Below, one piece after another: positions 1 through 8,926 of a stretch of DNA of 64,000 bases; position 1 is the stretch's first letter; every line of letters starts with the position of its first letter. Position numbers and translations under genes: made by a program. The notes below the pieces were generated by a model. It saw only the letters and a program-made list of their open reading frames with translations. It was not told the DNA's origin and did not search any database. This DNA is from Euzebya tangerina (GTDB lineage Bacteria > Actinomycetota > Nitriliruptoria > Euzebyales > Euzebyaceae), in assembly GCF_003074135.1 (NCBI RefSeq), contig NZ_PPDK01000001.1, positions 3,038,001 through 3,102,000 on the forward strand, read 5' to 3'.

Positions 1-4
1 CACC

Positions 5-1288
5 ATGACGCTCGAAGAGTTGTCCAACTCGACCCTGATCCTATTCATCATGCTGGCCTCGGTGCTGGTCTTCCTGATGCACGGGGGCTTCGCGATGCTC
101 GAGTCGGGACTGTCCCGGCAGAAGAACACCGCGAACATCCTCATGAAGAACATGATGACCCTGTCGCTGGGGTTCCTGACCTACTTCGCCGTCGGCTTCG
201 CACTCATGTACGGCGCGAGCGCCGCCGGCATCGTCGGAACCGACGGCTTCTTCCTGACCGGGTTCAGCGAGTACGAGCCGCTGGCCGACTCGATCGCCAT
301 CGACTTCCTCTTCCAGGGGATGTTCGCCGCCACGGCCGCGACCATCGTGTCCGGTGCCGTGGCTGAGCGGATGAAGCTCGAGTCCTACCTCGTCGTGGTC
401 GTGGTCATGACCGCGCTGATCTACCCCATCGTGGGGGCGTGGAAGTGGGGCGGCGGGTGGCTGGACGGCCTGGGCTTCTACGACTTCGCCGGCTCGACCG
501 TGGTGCACATGACCGGTGGCGTCGCCGCCCTGGTGGGAGCTGCGATCCTCGGCCCACGGACCGGCAAGTACCGCCCCGACGGCAGCCCTCGGGCCATCCC
601 GGGTCACTCGATGCCCCTGGTGGTCCTCGGTGTGCTGCTGCTGTTCTTCGGCTGGTTCGGCTTCAACGGCGGATCCGTCCTGGCGCTGGATGGCCCGGTC
701 ATCGCTGCGGTCCTGGTCACAACCGCCCTGGCAGGCTCCGCCGGTGGGGTCGCCGCGGGCTTCTACACCAAGCTGCGCTACGGCAAGTTCGATGTCGGCA
801 TGACTGGCAACGGGATCCTCGCGGGTCTGGTCGGGATCACCGCCGGTGCCGACGTGGTCAACAACCTCGGTGCGATCCTGGTCGGTCTGATCGCCGGTGT
901 CCTGGTGGCCGTGGCGGTGCCGATCGTCGACAAGAAGGTCGACGACCCCGTCGGTGCGGTCAGCGTCCACGGCGTCTGTGGTGCCCTCGGCACGCTCTGG
1001 GTCGGTCTGTTCGACGTCGAGAGCGGGCTGGTCTACGGCGGCGGTCCCGACCTCTTCCTCTCCCAGCTGATCGGCGTCGTATCGGTGACGGCGTTCGTCG
1101 GGCTGGCCACAGCCGGTCTGTTCCTGGCCCTGAAGGCCACGATGGGTCTCCGGGTCTCCGAGCAGGAGGAGTACGACGGCCTCGACATCCACGAGCACGG
1201 CGTCTACGGCTACCCCGAACTTGCCCTGGGCGCCCAGGCGTTCCCGGCCGGTGTCAGCCATGAGCCGATCGGGGAACAAGCCCACTAG
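5..1288 (+). CDS. amt: Ammonium transporter, Amt/MEP family
   Basis: Inner-membrane channel for ammonium uptake feeding glutamine synthetase. The 427-residue protein is strongly hydrophobic with about eleven membrane segments and Amt landmarks: an N-terminal MHGGFAMLESG segment with the family KNTANILMKN stretch, a first pore histidine in STVVHMTGG and a second in AVSVHGVCGALGT, matching the twin-His pore. The C-terminal tail GLRVSEQEEYDGLDIHEHG is typical of regulated Amt proteins. The ATG at position 5 fits the family N-terminus, but only four bases precede it, so an upstream start cannot be excluded. It is followed 69 bp later by glutamine synthetase and then glnE. The usual partner glnK does not follow directly. 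Confidence 0.95.
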   Translation: MTLEELSNSTLILFIMLASVLVFLMHGGFAMLESGLSRQKNTANILMKNMMTLSLGFLTYFAVGFALMYGASAAGIVGTDGFFLTGFSEYEPLADSIAIDFLFQGMFAATAATIVSGAVAERMKLESYLVVVVVMTALIYPIVGAWKWGGGWLDGLGFYDFAGSTVVHMTGGVAALVGAAILGPRTGKYRPDGSPRAIPGHSMPLVVLGVLLLFFGWFGFNGGSVLALDGPVIAAVLVTTALAGSAGGVAAGFYTKLRYGKFDVGMTGNGILAGLVGITAGADVVNNLGAILVGLIAGVLVAVAVPIVDKKVDDPVGAVSVHGVCGALGTLWVGLFDVESGLVYGGGPDLFLSQLIGVVSVTAFVGLATAGLFLALKATMGLRVSEQEEYDGLDIHEHGVYGYPELALGAQAFPAGVSHEPIGEQAH

Positions 1289-1343
1289 TGCCGGGGACCG
1301 GGGCACTGCTGGTGCGGAGGTACGTGCCACCCGTGGTCCCGGA

Positions 1344-1349
1344 TAGGAT
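1344..1349 (+). promoter_or_regulatory. Putative leaderless -10 hexamer for glnA2
   Basis: TAGGAT ends 8 nt before the ATG of the glutamine synthetase and no Shine-Dalgarno sequence is visible. Actinobacterial leaderless promoters have a TANNNT hexamer at this distance. No clear -35 element was seen. Confidence 0.45.
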
Positions 1350-1357
1350 CTGGGATC

Positions 1358-2683
1358 ATGGACCGCCAGCAGGAGTACGTGCTTCGCACCATCGACGAGC
1401 GCAACATCGGCTTCGTCCGCCTCTGGTTCACCGACGTGCTGGGATCCCTCAAGTCGGTCGCCATCACCGAGTCCGAGGTCGAGGGTGCCTTCACCGAGGG
1501 GATCGGGTTCGATGGCAGCTCGGTCGACGGGTTCGCTCGGGTCCAGGAGAGCGACATGCTCGCGCGGCCGGACGCCTCCACCTTCCAGGTCCTGCCCTGG
1601 AAGGAAGGCGACCCCGGTGTCGCCCGGATGTTTTGCGACATCCACACCCCGCACGGAGAGCCGTTCGCGGCTGACCCGAGGGCCGTCCTCCGCCGCAACC
1701 TCGACCGGGCGAGCGAACTCGGCTTCAGCTTCTACGTCCATCCCGAGATGGAGTTCTTCCTCTTCAAGGGTGCTGATGACCCAACGCCGCTCGACCGAGG
1801 CGGGTACTTCGACCTGACCCCCAACGAGGTGCAGTCGGACTTCCGCCGTCAGGCCATCACCACCCTCGAAGCCATGGGCGTCAGCGTCGAGTACTCCCAC
1901 CACGAGGTGGCACCGTCCCAGCACGAGATCGACCTGCGCTACGCCGATGCGCTCAGCATGGCCGACAACCTCATGACCTACCGGCACGTGATCAAGCAGA
2001 CGGCCATGCGCAACGGCGTCCACGCCAGCTTCATGCCGAAGCCGCTGACGGACGAGTGGGGCAGCTCCATGCACACCCACCTGTCGCTGTTCGACGGCGA
2101 CGCCAACGCCTTCCACGACGGCGACGACCCCTACCACCTCTCACCGACCGCCCGCCGATTCATGGCGGGCATGCTCGTCCACGCCCGGGAGATCACGGCT
2201 GTGACCTGCCAGTGGGTCAACTCCTACAAGCGCCTGGTCCCAGGATTCGAGGCGCCGGTCCACGTGTCCTGGGGTCGCCACAATCGCTCCTCGCTCATTC
2301 GGATTCCGCGCTACAAGCCGAACAAGAGCAGCTCGACGCGGATCGAGTACCGGGCCCCCGACCCTGCCTGCAACCCCTACCTGGCGTTCGCGGTCATGCT
2401 GGCAGCCGGGCTCAAGGGGATCGAGGAGGGGTACGAGCTACCCCCGGAGGCCGAGGACAACATCTACGAGATGACCGACGCCGAGCGGCGGGCCGCTGAC
2501 ATCGAGAGCCTGCCCACCTCGCTCGACGAGGCCCTCCGGGCGATGGAGGGGTCGGAGTTGGTGGCGGAGGCGCTGGGTGAGCACGTCTTCGACTTCTTCC
2601 TGCGCAACAAGTGGCGTGAGTGGAACGAGTACCGCGGACAGGTGACGCCGTTCGAGCTGGAGCGGTACCTCCCCACGCTGTAG
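1358..2683 (+). CDS. glnA2: Type I glutamine synthetase, GlnA2-like (GSI-alpha)
   Basis: ATP-dependent ligation of ammonia to glutamate. At 441 residues it is the shorter GSI-alpha form. Landmarks are the N-terminal beta-grasp region ending in GFDGSSVDGF, the Mg-binding segment HPEMEFFLF, the SFMPKP and GSSMHTHLSL catalytic segments and the NSYKRLVPG loop. The region equivalent to the adenylylation loop reads NIYEMTDAER rather than the YxLxPEE form found in the second glutamine synthetase at 18930-20348, so control by adenylylation is doubtful. It lies directly upstream of glnE (5 bp gap), the order I recall for glnA2-glnE in mycobacteria. The physiological substrate of GlnA2 paralogues is not always glutamate (some are polyamine ligases), so the exact reaction is inferred. 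Confidence 0.9.
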   Translation: MDRQQEYVLRTIDERNIGFVRLWFTDVLGSLKSVAITESEVEGAFTEGIGFDGSSVDGFARVQESDMLARPDASTFQVLPWKEGDPGVARMFCDIHTPHGEPFAADPRAVLRRNLDRASELGFSFYVHPEMEFFLFKGADDPTPLDRGGYFDLTPNEVQSDFRRQAITTLEAMGVSVEYSHHEVAPSQHEIDLRYADALSMADNLMTYRHVIKQTAMRNGVHASFMPKPLTDEWGSSMHTHLSLFDGDANAFHDGDDPYHLSPTARRFMAGMLVHAREITAVTCQWVNSYKRLVPGFEAPVHVSWGRHNRSSLIRIPRYKPNKSSSTRIEYRAPDPACNPYLAFAVMLAAGLKGIEEGYELPPEAEDNIYEMTDAERRAADIESLPTSLDEALRAMEGSELVAEALGEHVFDFFLRNKWREWNEYRGQVTPFELERYLPTL

Positions 2684-2688
2684 GTCCC

Positions 2689-5379
2689 GTGGAACCGCGG
2701 CAGGTGACGCTCGGCGCTGCTGCTGACCGCGACCTGGCCGAGTCCGCGCTGCGACGGTTGGAGCCCGCGGACCTTCCCACCTCGGAGCTCGGCTGCCGGC
2801 GGCTGGGTGTGGTGCTCGGGGCCTCGCCGGCCGCGGCCGACCTGGCTGCACGTGACCGCTGGCTGCTCCACGTCCTGGACACCCCCACGCTGCCCGACCC
2901 GACCGAGGCTGTGGCCGCGAGCGACGCCGCGGGCCTGCGGCAGGCGCACCGCCGCGGGCTGTTCCTGATCGCGGTTCGCGACCTGATGGGGGAGTTCGAC
3001 ACGCCACGGGCCGCGGAGGCACTCTCGGATCTGGCGGACGCCGTCCTCCAACGCTCTCACCTGCTGGCACGGGCCGAGATGGGCGAGCCTGCCGCCGACC
3101 TGGCGGTGATGGCGATGGGCAAGCTCGGCGGACGTGAGCTGAACTACGTCTCTGACGTCGATGTCATCTTCGTCCACCGCGGCGAGCAGCAGGCCGCGGT
3201 GAAGCTCGCCCAGCGGGTCCTGGACCTGGCCGGCAGCTGTGTCGAGATGGACGCCAACCTGCGTCCGGAGGGACGGAGCGGCGCCCTGTCACGGACCGTG
3301 GAGTCCTACCTGGAGTACCACCAGCGCTGGGGTCGCACCTGGGAGGTCCAGGCCCTGGTGAAGATGCGTCACGCGGCTGGCCCCGCGGAACTCGGCACGC
3401 AGCTGCACGCCGCCCTGGAACCCCTGATCTGGCCGGGCAGCCGCGCGCCGGACACCGTCGCCGACGTCCAGCAGATGAAGGGAGAGGTCGAGCGGTCCAG
3501 GCCCGTGCGCCGCGACGGCATCCGACAGCTGAAGCTTGCCCCTGGCGGACTGCGGGACATCGAGTTCGCCGTGCAACTGCTGCAGTTGGTCCATGGACCG
3601 ACCGATGTGAGCCTGCGAGCAGCGGGCACGTTGCCAGCCCTCCAGGCGCTGGCCCGAGGTGGCTACGTCGACGAAGGCGACGCCCAGCTGTTCGGCGACG
3701 CCTACCGCTTCCTGCGGACGGTGGAACACCGCCTGCAACTGTGGGGGCTCCGCCGAACCCACACCATCCCCGCGGCCGACGCCGAGCGGCACCGACTCGC
3801 CATCGTCCTCGGGTTCCGGGATCTTCCCGCCCGGTCCGCTCTGGAGGAGTTCGACCGAGAACTGGAACGAGTGCGCCGTGGAGTCCGTCGCCTCCACGAG
3901 AAGCTCTTCTTCCGCCCGCTGCTCGGCACGGTGGCGGCATGGGCGTCCAGCGATCGCCTCGACGGGGGGCTCGACCGCAGTGCGGCCAAGAAGCGTCTGG
4001 AGGCGCTCGGCTTCGTCGCGCCGTCCCGGGCACTGGGCGACGTCGAGGCGCTGGCCAACGGCACCACGCGGACCGCGCGACAGTTGCGGGTGGCGCTCCC
4101 TGCGATGCTCGAAGCCCTCGCCACCGGACCGGACCCCGATGCGGGCCTCAGGGCCGTGCGGGATGTGGCCGACGCACTCGCCGGACGGCCGGGGTTCCTG
4201 CGCCTGATCAGGGACAACCCGTCACACGCTGCCGTTCTGGCTCGTGTGCTGGCCACCAGCCCGCGACTGGCGCGGTGGTTCGTCCATCAGCCGGAGGCGC
4301 TGCGCCTCCTCACCGATCGAGTGGCCCTGCGCGTCGATCCGTCGACCGAGGAGGAGGTGCGAACCGCCATCGCCGTGGTCGGTCGCGGCGGCGGAACCGG
4401 TGGTCTGGATGCCCTGCGGCGACACGCGCGGCGAACGCTGCTACGGACGGCCCTGCGGGTGGTCCTTGGGGATGCCGACGTCCATCAGGCCGGCCGGGAG
4501 ATGTCCGACCTCGGTGAGGGGCTCCTCGCCGGTGCGCTGCACGCCGCCGACAACCGGTTCGGCGACGGGGCGCGACTCGGCATCCTCGCCATGGGTCGAT
4601 TCGGCGGCCGGGAGCTCGGATTCCCCTCCGATCTGGATGTGGTCTTCGTCCACGAGGGTGACGCAGCCGTGGCCGACCGCAAAGCCGGCGCGGTCATCGA
4701 GATGCTCGGCTCCACCGCGCCCGTGGCAGGGACGTTCGACGTCGATGCGGGCCTTCGTCCCGAAGGCCGGGCCGGGCCGCTCACGCGCAGCGTCGCCTCG
4801 ACGCTGCGCTACTACCAGGAGTGGGCCAAGCCGTGGGAGCTGTTCGCCCTCACCCAGGCACGGCCGGCCGGCGGGGAAACCGAGCTGGTGGCCGAACTCC
4901 TGGAGGGTGTCACCGATCAGGTCTACCGGACCGACGCCACACGAGTGCGGGCGGTCCGGCGGATGAAGGCGCGGCTCGAGTCCGAGCGCGTCCGGTCGAG
5001 GGAGGATCTGAAGCTCGGCCCTGGCGGCCTGGCGGACATCGAGTGGACGGTCCAGCTGCTGCGGATGGTCCACGGTCGCGATGCCGTGGACCTGCGCAGC
5101 CCCGGGACCGCACGCGGCATCTCCCTGCTCCACGAGCACGGCTGGTTGAGTGACACCGAGAGCGAGTGGCTGGCCGATGGTTGGCAGTTGTTCTCCGAGG
5201 TCCGAAACGGGGTGTTCCTGTTGGGTGAGCGACGGACCGACCAGTTGCCGGTCGCCCCGGAACGCCGTGCGCAGCTGGCAGCGCTCCTCGGCGTGGACGG
5301 CCTGCAGGCCCTCGAGGAGTCGGTCGCTCGAGCGCGACGTCGAGTCCGGCGGGTCATGGAGCAGCGCTTCTACGACTGA
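2689..5379 (+). CDS. glnE: Bifunctional glutamine synthetase adenylyltransferase/deadenylylase GlnE
   Basis: Cytoplasmic enzyme that adds and removes AMP on a tyrosine of glutamine synthetase according to nitrogen status. It has two homologous nucleotidyltransferase halves, each with the GxE-L-x5-SDxD signature: GKLGGRELNYVSDVDV near residue 142 and GRFGGRELGFPSDLDV near residue 635. Each half is followed by the typical helical segment (KLAPGGLRDIEF and KLGPGGLADIEW). The open frame extends upstream into glnA2. I place the start at GTG 2689, just after the glnA2 stop, giving 896 residues; GTG 2704 is an alternative. The likely target in this window is GlnA at 18930-20348, which has the adenylylation tyrosine. 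Confidence 0.93.
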   Translation: MEPRQVTLGAAADRDLAESALRRLEPADLPTSELGCRRLGVVLGASPAAADLAARDRWLLHVLDTPTLPDPTEAVAASDAAGLRQAHRRGLFLIAVRDLMGEFDTPRAAEALSDLADAVLQRSHLLARAEMGEPAADLAVMAMGKLGGRELNYVSDVDVIFVHRGEQQAAVKLAQRVLDLAGSCVEMDANLRPEGRSGALSRTVESYLEYHQRWGRTWEVQALVKMRHAAGPAELGTQLHAALEPLIWPGSRAPDTVADVQQMKGEVERSRPVRRDGIRQLKLAPGGLRDIEFAVQLLQLVHGPTDVSLRAAGTLPALQALARGGYVDEGDAQLFGDAYRFLRTVEHRLQLWGLRRTHTIPAADAERHRLAIVLGFRDLPARSALEEFDRELERVRRGVRRLHEKLFFRPLLGTVAAWASSDRLDGGLDRSAAKKRLEALGFVAPSRALGDVEALANGTTRTARQLRVALPAMLEALATGPDPDAGLRAVRDVADALAGRPGFLRLIRDNPSHAAVLARVLATSPRLARWFVHQPEALRLLTDRVALRVDPSTEEEVRTAIAVVGRGGGTGGLDALRRHARRTLLRTALRVVLGDADVHQAGREMSDLGEGLLAGALHAADNRFGDGARLGILAMGRFGGRELGFPSDLDVVFVHEGDAAVADRKAGAVIEMLGSTAPVAGTFDVDAGLRPEGRAGPLTRSVASTLRYYQEWAKPWELFALTQARPAGGETELVAELLEGVTDQVYRTDATRVRAVRRMKARLESERVRSREDLKLGPGGLADIEWTVQLLRMVHGRDAVDLRSPGTARGISLLHEHGWLSDTESEWLADGWQLFSEVRNGVFLLGERRTDQLPVAPERRAQLAALLGVDGLQALEESVARARRRVRRVMEQRFYD

Positions 5380-5390
5380 TCTACGACTGA
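5369..5390. repeat. 11-bp tandem duplication over the glnE stop codon
   Basis: TCTACGACTGA occurs twice head to tail (5369-5379 and 5380-5390). The first copy contains the glnE stop; the second is a non-coding copy of the last codons and stop. It looks like a slippage duplication. Confidence 0.8.
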
Positions 5391-5466
5391 CGCCGCCCGA
5401 GCCAGCCGTCCTCACCCAACCTCTTACGGTGATCCGACCAATCCGTTAGCGGCCCGCGTCGGGAGC

Positions 5467-5472
5467 TACGGT
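5467..5472 (+). promoter_or_regulatory. Putative leaderless -10 hexamer for the secreted protease
   Basis: TACGGT lies 7 nt before ATG 5480. A GGGAG sequence further upstream (about 16-20 nt) is too far to be a good ribosome site, which favours leaderless initiation. Confidence 0.4.
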
Positions 5473-5479
5473 TCCGGCC

Positions 5480-8095
5480 ATGCGGTCGATCGTTCTCACC
5501 CTGCTGCTCGCCATCTCGCTGCTCCCCGCCACCGCGACCAGCGCCGCTCCGATCCAGGATGGCGCCGCTCCCGATGATGACGCCTTCCACATCATCAACG
5601 GGGTCCCGGCCGACCCGGGGGAGTACCCCGGGATGGCGGCGGTGATCGAGGTCACGCAGGGCTTCGGCCAGTTCTGCGGCGGCACGCTCATCGATCCTGA
5701 GTGGGTCATGACAGCGGCCCACTGCTTCTTCGACCCGCGCACGGGGGAACGGGACAGCCAGCCCGAGGACCTTGCCGTGGCACTGGACACCGTGGACTGG
5801 CGGCAGGGCGGTGAGCGTCTGGCGATCAGCGAGATCGTCATCCATCCGGCCTACGACGCGATCACGAGCGCCAACGACATCGCCCTGATGCGGCTGGCCA
5901 CACCGGCTCAGACCCCGCCCAGCGCGATCGTCCAGGCAGGACAGACCGAGCTGTACGAGCCTGGGCGCGCGGCCGTGGTCACCGGGTACGGCGCCACCAC
6001 ACCGTTCGGTGAGAACCCGTCCCCCATCCTGCTGGAGGTCGGCGTCCCGCTGGTGAGCGATGCCGCCTGCCAGCAGGGGTATCCGACCCTGGTGGGTGAT
6101 CGGATGGTCTGCGCGGGCGACCCCGGGACCGAACAGTCGCCTGGCAACGACAGCTGCCAGGGAGACTCCGGCGGGCCGCTGTGGACCGATCGAGGCGACG
6201 GGGTGCTGGCCGTCATCGGTGTGACATCCTTCGGCGGGCTCTGCGGCGTCCAGGACCCCGGCGTGTACACCGAGGTGCTGACCTACGTCGGCTGGTTGGC
6301 CGGCATCATCGACGGAACCATCGGCCCTGGCGACCCCGACCCGACGACACCAGCCCCACCGGCCGCTGCCCCCCAGCGGATCACCGTCGACGGCAGCGGC
6401 ACCAGCGACCCGGTCGGCCAGGCCGTGGCCATCTCCCAGACCAGCTTCCGCGACGGCGAAGGGCAGTACGGCGTCATCGCGACCTCCACCCGCTTCCCCG
6501 ACGCGCTGGCCGGTTCCACCCTGGCCTTCGGCGTGGCACCGCTGCTGTTCACCGGACCCGACGGCCGGCTGGACGAGGACACCCTGAACGAGCTGCGCCG
6601 TGTCGTCCCGGCGGGCGGGACCATCTACGTGCTGGGTGGCGTCGCCGCGATCCCCGCCTCCGCGGACACCCAGTTGACCGACCTCGGCTTCGCGGTCCAG
6701 CGGCTCGCGGGATCCGGCCGGGAGGAGACGGCGTCCCTGGTCGCCGACCAGGTGCTCGACCCGGGTGACGGCATCACCCCCGTCATCGGCGGGACCGTTG
6801 TGCTGGCCACCGGGTCGAACTGGCCGGACGCGGTCACGGTCGGCGAGTTGGGATCTTTCTGGGGACCGCCGATCCTGCTGACACCGACGGAGTTCCTCAG
6901 CCCGTTCACGGCGGAGGCGCTCCGTCGCCTGGCCCCCGAGCGGGTCCTGGTCGCCGGCGGGACCGTGGCGATCGCCGACTCGGTGGTCGCCGAGGTCGAG
7001 GCGATCACGGGGGCCGGGAGCACCACCCGCCTGGCCGGGCCGACCCGATTCGAGACCGCTGCACAGGTGTCGCTGTTCAATCGGGGCCTGTACGGCACCC
7101 AGCCGCCGGCGGTGGTGGTCGGCGTCAACCTGCGCCGCGAGCGCGACGCCTTCGCCCACGTCCTGGCCGCCTCGATGCTGACCGGCCGTTTCGGCGGGGT
7201 GTTCGCCGCGATCGAGGGTGACAGCGGTGAACGGATTCCCCAGGCCGTCCTCGATGCCGTGTGCGGGCTGGACACCCAGGTGCTCATCGCCGGTGACACC
7301 GACCTGATCAGCGACGCCGCGGCGTCGGTGCTGGCCGATGCGACCGCCGGGACAGGATGCACGCCAACCGCCCCGCTGGACCCGGGACCCATCCCCGGTC
7401 CAGGCGACCCCGGTGGTCCGGGCGATCCGGGCGATCCCGGGCCGTCGGAGCCGGGCGACACCGTCGATCTGGCCCTGGGGGACATCGTGACCGACACCCT
7501 GGATGCCACGACCCCGGCCCGGCGGTACCGCTTCCAGGGCACCGCCGGTGAGGCCATCCGGATCCGCCTGTCCGGGCCACAGGGAGACGGGCCACCCCTT
7601 GACACGGTCGTCAACCTCCTCACCTCGGACGGGCGACTGATCGCGACCGACGATGACAGCGGCGGGAACTTCAGCTCCCTGTTGCAGGTCACGCTGCCCG
7701 CCACCGGGACCTACGTGATCGAGGCGACGACGTTCCGGCAGGACGGCCAAGGTCTGTACTTCCTCAGCGTCGACCCGGCACCGGATGCCGAGGCGCAGAG
7801 CGAGATCACGCCAGAGCAGCCGGCGCAGACCGTCGTGATGAGCGGCGCGCCCGGGACTCGGGTCATCGTGGAGATGCGGGCCCTGTCGAACACCACCGAC
7901 CCGCTGCTGATCGAGGTGGAGAACAACACCGCGGTGGGCGGGGACGATGATGGCGGAGGCTTCCCCCACGCCCGGTTGGACACCACGATCGGCGTCAGCG
8001 GTCAGCTCGTCGTCCAGGCGACCGTGGTCGGGGAGGCGTACGGCCCCTTCTCGCTGGCGGTCTTCTCACCCGGCGGCGACATCAGCTTCGGCTGA
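5480..8095 (+). CDS. Secreted trypsin-like serine protease with CWB2 repeats and PPC domain
   Basis: Extracellular S1 protease likely anchored to the wall. Residues 1-23 form a signal peptide. The protease domain begins near IINGV (residue 38) and carries His81 (TAAHC), Asp133 (NDIAL) and Ser230 (GDSGGP). Asp224, six residues before the serine, corresponds to chymotrypsin Asp189, so cleavage after Arg/Lys is expected. Residues about 305-620 contain cell-wall-binding-repeat-2 units (for example RLAGPTRFETAAQVS). A Pro/Gly linker leads to a PPC (pre-peptidase C-terminal) beta-sandwich at about 655-760 (YRFQGTAGEAIRIRL), and the last about 110 residues may be a second similar module. It may be a processing or nutrient protease displayed at the surface. 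Its 3' end overlaps the opposite-strand gene by 30 bp. Total length 871 residues. Confidence 0.88.
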   Translation: MRSIVLTLLLAISLLPATATSAAPIQDGAAPDDDAFHIINGVPADPGEYPGMAAVIEVTQGFGQFCGGTLIDPEWVMTAAHCFFDPRTGERDSQPEDLAVALDTVDWRQGGERLAISEIVIHPAYDAITSANDIALMRLATPAQTPPSAIVQAGQTELYEPGRAAVVTGYGATTPFGENPSPILLEVGVPLVSDAACQQGYPTLVGDRMVCAGDPGTEQSPGNDSCQGDSGGPLWTDRGDGVLAVIGVTSFGGLCGVQDPGVYTEVLTYVGWLAGIIDGTIGPGDPDPTTPAPPAAAPQRITVDGSGTSDPVGQAVAISQTSFRDGEGQYGVIATSTRFPDALAGSTLAFGVAPLLFTGPDGRLDEDTLNELRRVVPAGGTIYVLGGVAAIPASADTQLTDLGFAVQRLAGSGREETASLVADQVLDPGDGITPVIGGTVVLATGSNWPDAVTVGELGSFWGPPILLTPTEFLSPFTAEALRRLAPERVLVAGGTVAIADSVVAEVEAITGAGSTTRLAGPTRFETAAQVSLFNRGLYGTQPPAVVVGVNLRRERDAFAHVLAASMLTGRFGGVFAAIEGDSGERIPQAVLDAVCGLDTQVLIAGDTDLISDAAASVLADATAGTGCTPTAPLDPGPIPGPGDPGGPGDPGDPGPSEPGDTVDLALGDIVTDTLDATTPARRYRFQGTAGEAIRIRLSGPQGDGPPLDTVVNLLTSDGRLIATDDDSGGNFSSLLQVTLPATGTYVIEATTFRQDGQGLYFLSVDPAPDAEAQSEITPEQPAQTVVMSGAPGTRVIVEMRALSNTTDPLLIEVENNTAVGGDDDGGGFPHARLDTTIGVSGQLVVQATVVGEAYGPFSLAVFSPGGDISFG

Positions 8096-8917
8096 GTCTT
8101 CGATCGCCTCCGGCGGCCTCCCCGCCCGCAGCTCATGCATGACCAGTGCTCGTTCGCGCAACGGCTCCAGGCTCTGCAGGGCCTCACCGAGCAGCTGGGA
8201 CGCCTGATGCCGCGTGGGCCGGGCGGCCAGGACCACGAGGTTCTCAGCGGCTGAGCAGCGCCAACGACCCACGCTCATGATGCCCTCGTCCGAGCGGACG
8301 GTGATGACGGGTGTCGCCGTCACCGGCAATGCATCGACGGCCCAGGTGGCCAGCGTCCCCGGCTTGGCCAGGCTCGTGTAGGCGGGACACGTCCACCGCG
8401 GCTGGCTGAACCGGTCGTCATCGAGGCCGGAGATCACGACCGAGTCGGCGCCCAGCAGCCCGCGGAGGCCCTCCGTGGCGCCCTGCATCAGCTCGTCCGG
8501 CTCGAGTGGACCGGACAGTGCGATGAGGAAGTGGCGGAGGGCCCGCTCGCGTTCGCTGCTCTGCTCGACTTCGGCCAGCTCCTCCACCTCCTCGGAGGTG
8601 GTCTCGAACAGCAGGGTCATGGTCCCGACCAGCAGGAACGACATGGCGGCCAACACGCGGTTGAGGATGACCACCGTCTCGAGTCCGCCCTCGGCGATGG
8701 CGTTGTCGTAGCCGGCAGCGAGGTTGGCCAGCAGCGACAGGATGATGGTCGTGATCGTCAGCTGGCGGGAGAGCAGGACGCCTGACACCGCGATCGGGAT
8801 GTTGTAGATGATCGCCACGACCAATTCCTGCTGGGTGTTGAGGTCGAGCACCAGCCCGCCGAACAGCAGAAGAAGACAGAAGTAGGGGGCCAACCCACGC
8901 GGCCATGAGGAGTTCAC
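8066..8917 (-). CDS. Membrane protein with N-terminal helices and C-terminal soluble sensor-like domain
   Basis: No family recognised with certainty. The 283 residues start with about four membrane helices (residues 8-30, 31-52, 53-72 and 83-108) resembling a membrane sensor (MASE-like) module. A coiled-coil-like acidic stretch (ETTSEEVEELAEVEQSSERERAL) follows, then a soluble domain of about 150 residues resembling a GAF-type fold. No output domain (kinase, GGDEF or receiver) is visible, so it may be a degenerate sensor. It lies 9 bp downstream of ktrA and is probably cotranscribed with the potassium system, possibly sensing ionic or membrane state. The last 30 bp overlap the end of the opposite protease gene. 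Confidence 0.6.
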   Translation of the reverse strand: MNSSWPRGLAPYFCLLLLFGGLVLDLNTQQELVVAIIYNIPIAVSGVLLSRQLTITTIILSLLANLAAGYDNAIAEGGLETVVILNRVLAAMSFLLVGTMTLLFETTSEEVEELAEVEQSSERERALRHFLIALSGPLEPDELMQGATEGLRGLLGADSVVISGLDDDRFSQPRWTCPAYTSLAKPGTLATWAVDALPVTATPVITVRSDEGIMSVGRWRCSAAENLVVLAARPTRHQASQLLGEALQSLEPLRERALVMHELRAGRPPEAIEDSAEADVAAG

Positions 8918-8926
8918 GGCCTCCTC

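Noticed and set aside
41-2137. 698-codon open frame antisense to amt and glnA2
   Set aside because: It runs opposite two well-supported genes, shows His/Arg/Gly/Asp-rich composition typical of high-GC antisense frames and no recognisable domain.
2620-2688. Longer GlnE N-terminus overlapping glnA2
   Set aside because: The extension reads glnA2 sequence out of frame; GTG 2689 right after the glnA2 stop fits better.
5381-7969. 862-codon open frame antisense to the secreted protease
   Set aside because: The sense strand has complete catalytic motifs and domains; the antisense product has shadow composition only.
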